A stretch of 64,000 bases of DNA from Sphaerochaeta pleomorpha str. Grapes (GTDB taxonomy: Bacteria > Spirochaetota > Spirochaetia > Sphaerochaetales > Sphaerochaetaceae): NCBI RefSeq assembly GCF_000236685.1, contig NC_016633.1:3229815-3293814 (forward strand), given 5' to 3'. Position 1 is the first letter of the stretch. Every line of letters starts with the position of its first letter. The notes below the pieces were generated by a model. That model had not been told where the DNA came from, made no database searches, and was given only the letters and a program-made list of their open reading frames with translations. This document shows positions 9,514-18,225 of this stretch, one piece after another. Made by a program: the position numbers and the translations under genes.

Positions 9514-10814
9514 ATGTGTGTGTATATACGTTAGGTTGCAGGCTTAACCAATGCGAAAGTGAAGCTATTGCCGATGCTTTCGCACAGGAAGGCTTTACTG
9601 TTGTCGGTGAGGAAACCCCTGCAGATCTATATATTGTGAATACCTGTACGGTAACGAGCAAGGCAGAGCAAAAGGCCCGGAGAATGATTCGCAAATTTGC
9701 TACCACTGCTGTTACGGTTGCAACAGGGTGTTATGCCCAGGTGAACGAAGAGGAATTGGCAGGTCTTTCTGAAAATGTCATCGTTGTCCCTCTCGAAAAA
9801 AAAGCCCATCTGTTAAAATTGGCAACACATCTCAAGGCCTCCCTGATTTCAGGTTTTGATTTGCGTACCGGCTGTCTTTCGTTTGCCGATGGACAAGCCT
9901 CTGTTTTCGATTACGATGCAGCTTCTTTTTCCTATCATAGCAGGGCCTACTTGAAGATTCAGGATGGCTGCGACAATAATTGTGCCTATTGCAGGGTGCA
10001 TATTGCAAGGGGAAAAGCCCTTACCCTTGATTCCGATACCGTACTGGAACGCGCGCTGGCCCTTGAGGCTGCCGGTTTCAGCGAGATTATGCTGACCGGG
10101 GTGAATTTGACCATGTATGATCACCAGAACGGAGGGTTGGGAGGGTTGTTGGAGAAGCTGCTTGCCAAGCTTGGCCCTTCGATTCGCCTTCGTCTCAGTT
10201 CCATGGAACCAGACCATATCGATGACCGCTTGCTCGATATCCTTTCCGATTATCGGATGCAACCCCATTTCCATATCCCCGTGCAGAGTGCCAGTGACAA
10301 AGTCTTGGTCAGGGTTAACCGCCACTATGGCATGGATCATCTTACCAGGGTCGTACAAAGGCTTCGCCAGGTAAAGGATGATCCGTTCCTTGCCGCCGAT
10401 GTCATTACGGGGCTTCCTGCGGAGGACGATGAGGAATTCGAGAAAACCTATCGGTTCTTTGCAGAACAGAAATTCGCCCAAATGCACGTTTTCCCTTTTT
10501 CACCCCGGCCTGACACTGCCTTGTATATGGCTCGGGACAAAGTGCCTGAAAGTGTACGTGACGAAAGGGCCGCAAGGCTTCGGGAGCTTTCTGCAACATT
10601 GCACACTGATTACCTGGTCAGGCAGAGCGGAAAAGAGACTGAAGTGGTTTTGCAGAACAGAAAGGGAGGCCATTGGTACGGAGTGAGCGGAAACTATATC
10701 GATGTCAAGGTAATCGACGCTCCCCCGTTCTCCAAGGAAGGAACCTTGGTTAAGGGAACGTTCGGTATCATCACTGCCGAAACCGTGAAACCCACAGTAC
10801 TTTGCCATGCATAA
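9510..10814 (+). CDS. mtaB: tRNA (N6-threonylcarbamoyladenosine(37)-C2)-methylthiotransferase
   Basis: MtaB is a radical-SAM enzyme that adds a methylthio group to t6A37 of ANN-decoding tRNAs. The 434-residue protein has the N-terminal UPF0004 domain with cysteines at about 10, 46 and 74 for the auxiliary 4Fe-4S cluster. The radical-SAM CX3CX2C motif is at 154-161 (CDNNCAYC), and a TRAM-like C-terminal region follows. The opening MNVCVYTLGCRLNQCES matches MtaB rather than MiaB or RimO, which have their own variants here. Translation is coupled to the dehydrogenase by an ATGA overlap, and the stop overlaps the next gene by 8 nt. Confidence 0.93.
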   Translation: MNVCVYTLGCRLNQCESEAIADAFAQEGFTVVGEETPADLYIVNTCTVTSKAEQKARRMIRKFATTAVTVATGCYAQVNEEELAGLSENVIVVPLEKKAHLLKLATHLKASLISGFDLRTGCLSFADGQASVFDYDAASFSYHSRAYLKIQDGCDNNCAYCRVHIARGKALTLDSDTVLERALALEAAGFSEIMLTGVNLTMYDHQNGGLGGLLEKLLAKLGPSIRLRLSSMEPDHIDDRLLDILSDYRMQPHFHIPVQSASDKVLVRVNRHYGMDHLTRVVQRLRQVKDDPFLAADVITGLPAEDDEEFEKTYRFFAEQKFAQMHVFPFSPRPDTALYMARDKVPESVRDERAARLRELSATLHTDYLVRQSGKETEVVLQNRKGGHWYGVSGNYIDVKVIDAPPFSKEGTLVKGTFGIITAETVKPTVLCHA

Positions 10815-11373
10815 GCTATTTGAGACCGAACGCCTCAGTGCTTTCGTACTTGACCAGAGCGGAGGACGGCAATTGTTGTCCTACGAAGTGAGAAACCGGG
10901 AATTTTTCCGTCAGTATTCCATCGCCCGCAATGACAGTTATTTTACGCATGCGAACTTTCTCTCTGTATGCGAGAACCAGCATACGCTGTTCGAACAGAA
11001 TCGGAAGCTTCCCCTGGTTTTCGTAATGAAAGGGAAAGGGAAAATCGTCGCTACGGTCAATCTCAATGAAATCGTGTATGGTGTCTTCCGTTCCTGTACG
11101 ATTGGCTACAGCGTCGATGCTGAGCTGATTCGCAGGGGAATAGGGAAGGAAGCTGTCTCGAAGGTTGTAGAATATGCCTTTGATACCTTGCTTTTACATA
11201 GGATCGAGGCAAATATCATGCCACGAAACGAGGCTAGCCTTGCCTTGGCCACATCCTTGGGTTTTTGCAATGAGGGGCTGTCAAAGAAATACCTGTATAT
11301 CAATGGAAAATGGGAGGACCACGTAAACATGGTCCTCATCAATGACAAATTGGATATGCAGAAAATCCATTAG
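10807..11373 (+). CDS. GNAT family N-acetyltransferase (RimJ/RimL type)
   Basis: This is a 188-residue acetyltransferase. The stretch CTIGYSVDAELIRRGIGKEAV carries the acetyl-CoA binding R/Q-x-x-G-x-G/A motif. The later LLHRIEANIMPRNEASLALATSLGF is the typical C-terminal half of RimJ/RimL ribosomal-protein N-acetyltransferases. Homologues acetylate N-terminal amines of ribosomal proteins or small amines, so the real substrate is unknown. It overlaps mtaB by 8 nt and ends convergently with cysE, sharing the four bases TTAG at 11370-11373. Confidence 0.85.
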   Translation: MHKLFETERLSAFVLDQSGGRQLLSYEVRNREFFRQYSIARNDSYFTHANFLSVCENQHTLFEQNRKLPLVFVMKGKGKIVATVNLNEIVYGVFRSCTIGYSVDAELIRRGIGKEAVSKVVEYAFDTLLLHRIEANIMPRNEASLALATSLGFCNEGLSKKYLYINGKWEDHVNMVLINDKLDMQKIH

Positions 11374-12290
11374 TCTTTTTTCAGTTTCAAATCCCTGAAC
11401 GTGGTCTTCGGTTCCTGCAAGACAACCATTGTGTCAGGGGGGACGTTTTCCTTGATCCAGACGTTCGACCCTATGATTGCATTTTGTCCAACGGTAATAT
11501 CGCCGAGGATTGTCGCATTCGAATAAATCGTTACGTTGTCTTCAATGGTAGGATGCCGTTTGGTTCCCCTGATGAGCATCCCGCAGGCATCTTTGGGAAA
11601 GCTGAGGGCCCCAAGGGTTACGCCTTGGTAGATTTTTACATTCTGGCCGATGATTGAAGTCTCCCCGATTACCGTACCAGTGCCATGGTCGATAAAGAAA
11701 GAGGCTCCGATCTGTGCCCCGGGGTGGATGTCGATACCCGTTTCCCTATGTGCATATTCGTTGAACATGCGGGGTATGAGCGGGATGCCCATCACAAAGA
11801 GCTCATGGGCAACCCTATGGATCGTGAGCGTCATGATACAGGGGTAGGAGAGGATGACTTCCCCCACGGTTCTGGCCGCAGGGTCGCCGTCAAACCCTGC
11901 CTGTGCATCCTTTTTGAGGCTTAACCTGATCTCGGGTAACCGGAGGCAGAGCTCTCTCAGGTTCTGCTCTGTCCTTTCCATGAGGATGCATTCCTCAGTA
12001 TCTGGATTCTCATATTTATAGGCAAGGAATATTTGTGATTTCAAAAGTGAGCAGACCCGATTCATCTGTTCCAGGAGAATTTCTGACAGACTTTCCGAAG
12101 GCCTGTCATGGCCACACCGGCCCGGGAACATAAGTTCCAGCAGATTTGCCGCTATCTCGGCGATGGTCTGCATTTGGGGCAATAGTTTCATCCCATGGAA
12201 GTTTGCTGTCCCTGAGATTCTGTCGAACGTATCAAGGAAATCAGGGAGATATCTGCTTGCATCAAAGCTTTGCTCTTTACATTCTTTCAT
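11370..12290 (-). CDS. cysE: Serine O-acetyltransferase
   Basis: This enzyme transfers acetyl from acetyl-CoA to L-serine, giving O-acetylserine for cysteine synthesis. The 306-residue protein has a helical N-terminal domain of about 180 residues. A left-handed beta-helix of hexapeptide repeats follows (GIDIHPGAQIGASFFIDHGTG, then VIGETSIIGQNVKIYQGVTLG), with the catalytic HPGA/DHGTG histidines. It is longer than E. coli CysE because of the N-terminal region, as in EpsC-like family members. The promoter abuts the ATG with no Shine-Dalgarno (see 12297-12326). It is convergent with the GNAT gene and shares its stop codon bases. Confidence 0.93.
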   Translation of the reverse strand: MKECKEQSFDASRYLPDFLDTFDRISGTANFHGMKLLPQMQTIAEIAANLLELMFPGRCGHDRPSESLSEILLEQMNRVCSLLKSQIFLAYKYENPDTEECILMERTEQNLRELCLRLPEIRLSLKKDAQAGFDGDPAARTVGEVILSYPCIMTLTIHRVAHELFVMGIPLIPRMFNEYAHRETGIDIHPGAQIGASFFIDHGTGTVIGETSIIGQNVKIYQGVTLGALSFPKDACGMLIRGTKRHPTIEDNVTIYSNATILGDITVGQNAIIGSNVWIKENVPPDTMVVLQEPKTTFRDLKLKKD

Positions 12291-12296
12291 GGATAT

Positions 12297-12326
12297 ACCA
12301 TACGGTTGTTCCTAGGGGTTTTTCAA
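12297..12326 (-). promoter_or_regulatory. Leaderless promoter of cysE
   Basis: On the minus strand TTGAAA (12321-12326), an 18-bp spacer and TATGGT (12297-12302) are followed by only 6 nt before the ATG at 12290. No Shine-Dalgarno is present. Confidence 0.65.
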
Positions 12327-12347
12327 TAGCTACCACCCCGTTTTTTT

Positions 12348-12905
12348 TTATTCAGTCTGTTGCGCAGTGATAAACGTGCGGACACGTTCGGAAAAACTGC
12401 CTGAAAGGGTTACGGCAACGATCAGTTTGACCGTATCGCCAATCAAGAAAGGAAGCATACCTGCCTTGATCGCAGGTCCCCAGCCCATCGAGAGGTTTAG
12501 CTTCAAGAAGGGTACCCCAATGAGGTAGATGGTAATAGTGCCTGCCAAACCGCCGAGAAAGCATCCTAGGGCATAGCTTTTTTTTGTACCCGCTTTGTAC
12601 CCGATATCACTTCCGATACCGACGATAAAGGCAGCAGGGAGCAATGCAAGCAAATATCCGCCGGTAGGCCCGAGGAGAATTCCTATTCCTCCCCCGGAGG
12701 TGAAGACAGGCAGTCCAATGGCTCCCAGCAAAAGATAGATTGCTGTTGCCAATGTGCCAATCTTCCTTCCACCCAGCATGGCTGCCACGAGCACAAACAT
12801 GGTTTGCAACGTGATGGGGACAGGAGGAAGGGGGAACCTGATATAGGCTCCTACGATGATAAGGGCACTGAAAAGCGCAGTTAAAATAGTTTTTCTGTTG
12901 TTCAT
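12348..12905 (-). CDS. bioY: Biotin transporter S component
   Basis: BioY is the substrate-specific membrane subunit of the ECF biotin uptake system. The 185-residue protein has about six hydrophobic helices. It also carries the family segments IRFPLPPVPITLQTMFVLVAAMLGG near the N-terminus and GPTGGYLLALLPAAFIVG in the middle. The frame extends to 12959, but the promoter and BirA-type operator show that ATG 12905 is the start. The gene is divergent from birA, and the 94-bp gap holds both promoters and the operator. No ECF A or T subunit is encoded nearby, so it must use a shared energising module or act alone, as reported for some BioY proteins. Confidence 0.94.
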   Translation of the reverse strand: MNNRKTILTALFSALIIVGAYIRFPLPPVPITLQTMFVLVAAMLGGRKIGTLATAIYLLLGAIGLPVFTSGGGIGILLGPTGGYLLALLPAAFIVGIGSDIGYKAGTKKSYALGCFLGGLAGTITIYLIGVPFLKLNLSMGWGPAIKAGMLPFLIGDTVKLIVAVTLSGSFSERVRTFITAQQTE

Positions 12906-12911
12906 GGGAAA

Positions 12912-12941
12912 ACCATAGCATAAACGGATTTTTGTTGTAAA
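12912..12941 (-). promoter_or_regulatory. Leaderless promoter of bioY
   Basis: TTTACA (12936-12941, minus strand), an 18-bp spacer ending in an extended TGC, and TATGGT (12912-12917) lie 6 nt before the ATG at 12905. The -35 box is inside the left arm of the BirA-type palindrome, so a bound repressor would block polymerase. Confidence 0.7.
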
Positions 12942-12959
12942 CCATGTTTTGGTTGACAA
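12935..12959. promoter_or_regulatory. BirA-type operator between bioY and birA
   Basis: The inverted repeat TTGTAAACC-N7-GGTTGACAA matches the half-sites of known BirA operators (TTGTAAACC...GGTTTACAA) with one mismatch. It lies exactly between the divergent biotin genes. The spacer is only 7 bp, compared with about 14-16 bp in described operators. The site covers the bioY -35 and ends 5 bp before the birA -35. Confidence 0.75.
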
Positions 12960-12964
12960 TCCAC

Positions 12965-12993
12965 TTGCCCCTCTTTGCCTGTTTCGCTACTAT
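12965..12993 (+). promoter_or_regulatory. Leaderless promoter of birA
   Basis: TTGCCC (12965-12970), a 17-bp spacer and TACTAT (12988-12993) are followed by 6 nt and the ATG at 13000. There is no Shine-Dalgarno. This position rules out the longer frame starting at 12949. Confidence 0.65.
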
Positions 12994-12999
12994 TTTGCC

Positions 13000-13974
13000 A
13001 TGAGTACCGTACAAGACGTCCTTGCTTTCCTTCATATCCATGAGGATACCTATGTTTCCGGCCAGCTGATCGCCCAGAACCTGGGGATAAGCCGCAGTGC
13101 CATCTGGAAAGCCATTGAGTTATTGCGTGATGAAGGCCATAGCATCGATGCGGTGACGAACAAAGGGTACCGCCTTATGCCCAATCTAGATGTATTGGAT
13201 AAAAACCGGCTTGAAACCCTGTTGGGCGGTTTTCCCGTGCATCTTTTTGATACCATCGATTCAACCAACCGGTTTGCAAAACAGCTCGCAGCCGAGGGTT
13301 CTTGCCACGGGACGGTAGTAGTTTCTGCATCCCAGAGCCAGGGGCGTGGCAGGCTAGGCAGGGAGTTCTCAAGTCCCAAAGGTGGCCTGTATATGAGTAT
13401 TATACTCAGACCCAGGTGTAAAACCGAGGAGGCCCTGCTTGTTACCAGTGCTGCCGCGGTTGCCGTTGCCCGAGCTGTTGAAAAAGTCTGCAACCTGGAA
13501 CTGGGGATCAAATGGGTCAATGATCTGTTCTTCAGGAAAAGAAAAGTGTGTGGTATCCTTACTGAGGGTGTTATCGATTTTGAAGCGGGGGTTCTTTCCT
13601 CCCTGGTCGTTGGTATCGGGTTGAATTACTCGACCCCCTCTGCGGCCTTTGAGGCGAATCTCAGGTCGGTTGTTACCTCCCTTTATGATGGACCTTCCCA
13701 GGTTCCTCCTTTTCTGGATGCAAACGTATTGGTCGCCGAGATTGTGCGCACGGTTGTATCGCTCAGTGACCTGCTTCCCGACCGTTCATTCCTTCAGGAA
13801 TACCGCGACCGTTCTCTTGTACTGGGCAATACGGTTTCGGTTGTCCAGGCTAAGAAGACAAAGACTGCCTTGGCCCTGGAAATCGATGACGATGCCCATC
13901 TGGTCGTCGAATATGGCGATGGCAGCATAGAGTCGCTTGGCACCGGGGAAATCAGCATCCGGCTTGATGTATGA
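13000..13974 (+). CDS. birA: Bifunctional biotin-[acetyl-CoA-carboxylase] ligase and biotin repressor
   Basis: BirA attaches biotin to carboxylase carrier domains and, when loaded with biotinyl-AMP, binds DNA as a repressor. The 324-residue protein has an N-terminal winged helix (about 1-60, VSGQLIAQNLGISRSAIWKAIELLR). The ligase core follows, with the biotin/ATP loop GRGRLGR at 115-121 and GIKWVNDLFF further on. A small C-terminal SH3-like domain completes it. The DNA-binding domain and the adjacent BirA-type palindrome together indicate that it represses bioY and possibly itself. Confidence 0.95.
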   Translation: MSTVQDVLAFLHIHEDTYVSGQLIAQNLGISRSAIWKAIELLRDEGHSIDAVTNKGYRLMPNLDVLDKNRLETLLGGFPVHLFDTIDSTNRFAKQLAAEGSCHGTVVVSASQSQGRGRLGREFSSPKGGLYMSIILRPRCKTEEALLVTSAAAVAVARAVEKVCNLELGIKWVNDLFFRKRKVCGILTEGVIDFEAGVLSSLVVGIGLNYSTPSAAFEANLRSVVTSLYDGPSQVPPFLDANVLVAEIVRTVVSLSDLLPDRSFLQEYRDRSLVLGNTVSVVQAKKTKTALALEIDDDAHLVVEYGDGSIESLGTGEISIRLDV

Positions 13975-13992
13975 GTTTTGATATAGTATAGT
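13964..13992 (+). promoter_or_regulatory. Promoter of argS
   Basis: TTGATG (13964-13969), a 17-bp spacer and TATAGT (13987-13992) predict a start near 13999. This gives a leader of about 24 nt that includes an AAGGA ribosome site before the ATG at 14023. It overlaps the end of birA. Confidence 0.6.
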
Positions 13993-14022
13993 TTCACCGA
14001 CTTCTCAGATAAGGAAAATAAT

Positions 14023-15786
14023 ATGCTTTTTAAGGTACGTCAGTTATGGAAAGCTCTGGTAGAAGAGCAGATAGGGATTTATGCTCGTGAAATGCTTGGT
14101 TCGGATATTGTCCTTCCTCCCCTTGCTGTACAGACACCTCCGAAACCGGAGCTGGGAGACATTGCATTCCCCCTGTTTGCCTATGCAAAGCTGTTAAGGA
14201 CAGCTCCCGTGAAACTCGCTTCCGAGTTAAAGTCCCGGATAGAGAAAATCGACAACCGTCCTCTTGGGGATTTGCTTATTGCCGGCCCCTATCTCAATAT
14301 TCGAATAGATATGAATTCCCTTGCCAGTGAGCTCTCAACAGAGATTGCCAGCAGGAAAGAAGCCTATGGAACCAACGATACGATGGCAGGCCAGCGGGTG
14401 ACCATTGAATTCAGTTGCCCCAATACGAATAAGCCACTCCATCTTGGGCATATGCGTAATGACAGTATCGGGGAAAGTGTCTCTGCGATTCTCAAGGCAA
14501 ATGGGGCCAATGTCAGGAAGGTCAACCTGATCAACAACCGTGGAGTCCATATTTGTAAATCTATGCTTGCCTACCAGAAGTTTGGAAACGGGGAAACCCC
14601 CGAGTCTACAGGCATCAAGGGTGACCATTTTGTCGGCAAATTCTATGTGAAGTTCGCCAATTGGGCAAAGGAAGACCCGACAGCTGAGGCCCAGGCCCAG
14701 GAAATGCTCAAGAAATGGGAAGACGGGGACCGTGAAGTCTTGGCTTTATGGGAAACCATGAACAAATGGACCCTCGATGGGCTGGCAGAAAGCTATAAAA
14801 AGATGGGTATCAGTTTCGATGCCTTCTATTATGAGTCAAACACCTATAAGTTTGGCAAGGATGAGATACTCAAGGGCCTTGCAGACGGGGTTTTCTATCA
14901 GGAAGACGATGGTTCTGTCTGGGTCGACCTTTCCTCGATCAACCTCGACAAAAAGGTTTTGCTCCGTAAGGATGGGACTAGCCTCTATATGACCCAGGAT
15001 GTCGGGACCGCTATCATGCGTCACCAGGATTGGCCGTTCGATTCACTCATCTATGTAGTAGCAAGCGAACAGCAATACCATTTCAAGGTTTTGTTCTATG
15101 TCTTGGACCAGCTCGGTTACGATTGGGCAAAGAATCTTCACCATCTTTCCTACGGCATGGTCAATCTTCCCGAAGGCAAAATGAAAAGCCGTGAGGGTAC
15201 GGTAGTCGATGCAGATGACCTGGTTGCCCAGCTTACTGAGCTTGCATCCTCTGAGATCCATGAGAAACAACGTGAGGATTTGGTAGGTGATGTGGAACAG
15301 ACTGCTTCCAGCATCGCGCTCGGTGCCCTGAATTATTACCTCTTGCAGGTAATCCCTACCAAGGATATGGTATTCAACCCAGCTGAATCGATTTCCTTTG
15401 CCGGTAATACAGGACCTTATCTCCAGTATATGGGAGCCAGGATCTGCAGCATGCTGAGAAAATTCGAAACAGAGGAAAAAGGGTATGAGGGCATCGGTTT
15501 CGATAGTAGCCTGCTCACACTCAGTGATGAGCGCGAATTGGTGAAACAACTCGCCCTCTATCCCCAGATTGTAGCAAAGGCTGGTGCTGACCTTGACCCC
15601 TCGATTGTCTGCTCCTTCCTGTATGAGCTTTCCAGGCTCTTCAGTAAGTGGTATCACGACAATCCTGTGCTCAAGGCAGGGGACAAGGCCCTTGTCCGTT
15701 CAAGGATAGAGCTGTCGAAGATGGTGCTTCAGGTTTTGAAGAATGCCTTTGAGCTCATCGGGATTCCTTTCCTCGAATCGATGTAA
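14023..15786 (+). CDS. argS: Arginyl-tRNA synthetase
   Basis: ArgS is a class I aminoacyl-tRNA synthetase charging tRNA-Arg. In 587 residues the order is an N-terminal Add-1 domain, the HIGH motif as HLGH in SCPNTNKPLHLGHMRND, and a catalytic core containing VASEQQYHFKVLFYVLDQLGYDWA. The KMSKS-like loop is KMKSREGTV, and the C-terminal DALR anticodon-binding domain contains NTGPYLQYMGARICSMLRK. Length is normal. It is a single-gene unit with its own promoter and ends 2 nt before the convergent tetR stop. Confidence 0.96.
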   Translation: MLFKVRQLWKALVEEQIGIYAREMLGSDIVLPPLAVQTPPKPELGDIAFPLFAYAKLLRTAPVKLASELKSRIEKIDNRPLGDLLIAGPYLNIRIDMNSLASELSTEIASRKEAYGTNDTMAGQRVTIEFSCPNTNKPLHLGHMRNDSIGESVSAILKANGANVRKVNLINNRGVHICKSMLAYQKFGNGETPESTGIKGDHFVGKFYVKFANWAKEDPTAEAQAQEMLKKWEDGDREVLALWETMNKWTLDGLAESYKKMGISFDAFYYESNTYKFGKDEILKGLADGVFYQEDDGSVWVDLSSINLDKKVLLRKDGTSLYMTQDVGTAIMRHQDWPFDSLIYVVASEQQYHFKVLFYVLDQLGYDWAKNLHHLSYGMVNLPEGKMKSREGTVVDADDLVAQLTELASSEIHEKQREDLVGDVEQTASSIALGALNYYLLQVIPTKDMVFNPAESISFAGNTGPYLQYMGARICSMLRKFETEEKGYEGIGFDSSLLTLSDERELVKQLALYPQIVAKAGADLDPSIVCSFLYELSRLFSKWYHDNPVLKAGDKALVRSRIELSKMVLQVLKNAFELIGIPFLESM

Positions 15787-15788
15787 GG

Positions 15789-16364
15789 TTATTGTATTGC
15801 ATAGAGCTTGCAGAATTTGGTTATAAACCTTTCTTCCTGCCAAAGGATATCAGGGTCGTTCCCGACCATTGCCTTGGACAGGAAGTTCTGCACCGTTGCA
15901 CTGAAGGTCATGACGGCAAGGTCCAGTTCCTCGATATCGAGTCTCAGCGAATCGGAAAGGGTCTCCAAAAGGATTCTGCTTTGCCCGTCGACCATTTCTC
16001 CCAGTGTCTTGCTGATAACCCCTGCTTCCCTATGGGTGAGTTTTTCCGACTCTACGATGCGGTAAAACCAATTCAGGGGCTCTTTTGTATATACTTCATG
16101 CCAATGGTCCACTGCCCTGAGTAATACCTCTTCTGCCGTCCCCGCAAGGGAGATGGTTGCCTGCTGTGTGTAGGCGAGGTTCGAGCAGAAGGCAAAAAGA
16201 TGGGAGATAAGTTCCTCCCTGTTGGAAAAATGGTGAAAAATGGAAGCCTTCGAAATCTTGTTCTCTTTTGCAAGGTCGGAGAGTGAGACATTGTCCAGCC
16301 CCTTGAGAGAACCTAGGTGCAAAAGCGAAAGGGTCAGTTGGTTTTTCATATCTGTGGTATGCAT
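15789..16364 (-). CDS. TetR/AcrR family transcriptional regulator
   Basis: This is a 191-residue regulator. Residues about 7-55 form the TetR helix-turn-helix (LSDLAKENKISKASIFHHFSNREELISHLF), and the rest is an alpha-helical ligand-binding and dimerisation domain of unknown specificity. The promoter shows that the start is the first ATG (16364), not the internal ATG at 16349: TAGTAT ends 6 nt before it and there is no Shine-Dalgarno. A TetR-type operator fills the promoter spacer, so autorepression is expected. It is divergent from rplU. No dedicated efflux or target gene is adjacent. Confidence 0.88.
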   Translation of the reverse strand: MHTTDMKNQLTLSLLHLGSLKGLDNVSLSDLAKENKISKASIFHHFSNREELISHLFAFCSNLAYTQQATISLAGTAEEVLLRAVDHWHEVYTKEPLNWFYRIVESEKLTHREAGVISKTLGEMVDGQSRILLETLSDSLRLDIEELDLAVMTFSATVQNFLSKAMVGNDPDILWQEERFITKFCKLYAIQ

Positions 16365-16370
16365 ATATCA

Positions 16371-16400
16371 ATACTAACCTATCGGTCGGTAGTTTTTCAA
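16371..16400 (-). promoter_or_regulatory. Leaderless tetR promoter with embedded TetR operator
   Basis: On the minus strand TTGAAA (16395-16400), an 18-bp spacer and TAGTAT (16371-16376) end 6 nt before the ATG at 16364. The spacer holds ACTACCGACCGATAGGTTAG (16374-16393), an imperfect palindrome of the ACCGACCG-x-x-GGT kind bound by many TetR regulators. Binding there would shut the gene's own promoter. Confidence 0.7.
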
Positions 16401-16442
16401 GCACTTTTTCTTTGTTTTTGAAGCACTTGCAGTTCATACACC

Positions 16443-16472
16443 TTGAATCTTGGTTGCTTTCTATAGTATAAA
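16443..16472 (+). promoter_or_regulatory. Promoter of the rplU operon
   Basis: TTGAAT (16443-16448), an 18-bp spacer and TATAAA (16467-16472) give a predicted leader of about 30 nt. The leader includes the AAGGA site at 16494-16498 used for the ATG at 16510. Confidence 0.55.
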
Positions 16473-16509
16473 AAGTGAGCACAAACTAAATTTAAGGATG
16501 AATATCGAC

Positions 16510-16824
16510 ATGTACGCACTTGTAGAGATTCTCGGAAAGCAGTACAAAGCAGTCGAAGGCCAAACCATTCAGGTTGACTTGATCAACAAAATGGAAGAAG
16601 GCTCTTCACTTGAGTACGCAACTGTCCTCGCCGTTGTCGATGAGAACAGTGCAAAGTTTGGCACCCCCTATATTGCAGATGCAAAAGTCAAAGTGACCTA
16701 TGTTGGCGATAAGAAAGGTGACAAAATCAGGGTTTTCAAATATGAAAAACGAAAAGGATATCGCAGGACACAAGGTCATCGTCAGCGGTATTCGCTGATC
16801 ACAATTGATCAAATCATTGCATAA
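16510..16824 (+). CDS. rplU: 50S ribosomal protein L21
   Basis: L21 is a 104-residue large-subunit protein that binds 23S rRNA. The start MYALVEILGKQYKAVEGQ and the C-terminal KRRKGYRRTQGHRQRYSLI-like basic segment (here YEKRKGYRRTQGHRQRYS) are characteristic. In-frame starts exist at 16450 and 16498, but AAGGA at 16494-16498 overlaps the 16498 ATG and is properly spaced for 16510. It is first in the rplU-rpmA-obgE-nadD-yqeK-lipoprotein-rsfS unit. The ysxB/prp protease gene often found between rplU and rpmA is absent. Confidence 0.96.
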   Translation: MYALVEILGKQYKAVEGQTIQVDLINKMEEGSSLEYATVLAVVDENSAKFGTPYIADAKVKVTYVGDKKGDKIRVFKYEKRKGYRRTQGHRQRYSLITIDQIIA

Positions 16825-16836
16825 GGAGTAAGGAAA

Positions 16837-17088
16837 ATGGCACATAAGAAAGGTGGCGGAAGCTCCCGCAATGGTCGCGATTCCAACTCCCAGCGCTTGG
16901 GTGTAAAAAGATTCGGTGGTCAACTTGTAAAGGCCGGCGAAATTATTGTACGTCAGCATGGAACAGTCTTCCATCCCGGGCAGAATGCCGGTGTTGGCTC
17001 AGACTGTACAATCTATGCAAAGGCTGCAGGTACTGTTTTGTTCCATGTACGGAACAACCGCAAGTACATCAGCATCGTAACTGAGTAG
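16837..17088 (+). CDS. rpmA: 50S ribosomal protein L27
   Basis: L27 lies near the peptidyl-transferase centre and its N-terminus contacts the tRNA acceptor ends. The 83-residue protein begins [20 protein letters not shown]. It has the mature form directly after the start codon, with none of the N-terminal extension that needs Prp protease in Firmicutes. This agrees with the missing prp gene upstream. GGAGTAAGGA provides the ribosome site, 12 nt after rplU. Confidence 0.96.
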   Translation: MAHKKGGGSSRNGRDSNSQRLGVKRFGGQLVKAGEIIVRQHGTVFHPGQNAGVGSDCTIYAKAAGTVLFHVRNNRKYISIVTE

Positions 17089-17115
17089 TAGTTTATTCGA
17101 CGAAAATGGCCTTAG

Positions 17116-18216
<1,101 letters not shown>

Positions 18217-18225
18217 GGGGGCGAT

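Noticed and set aside
9849-10487. 212-residue minus-strand frame inside mtaB
   Set aside because: Shadow of the radical-SAM gene; composition is low in typical coding pattern and no start signal is present.
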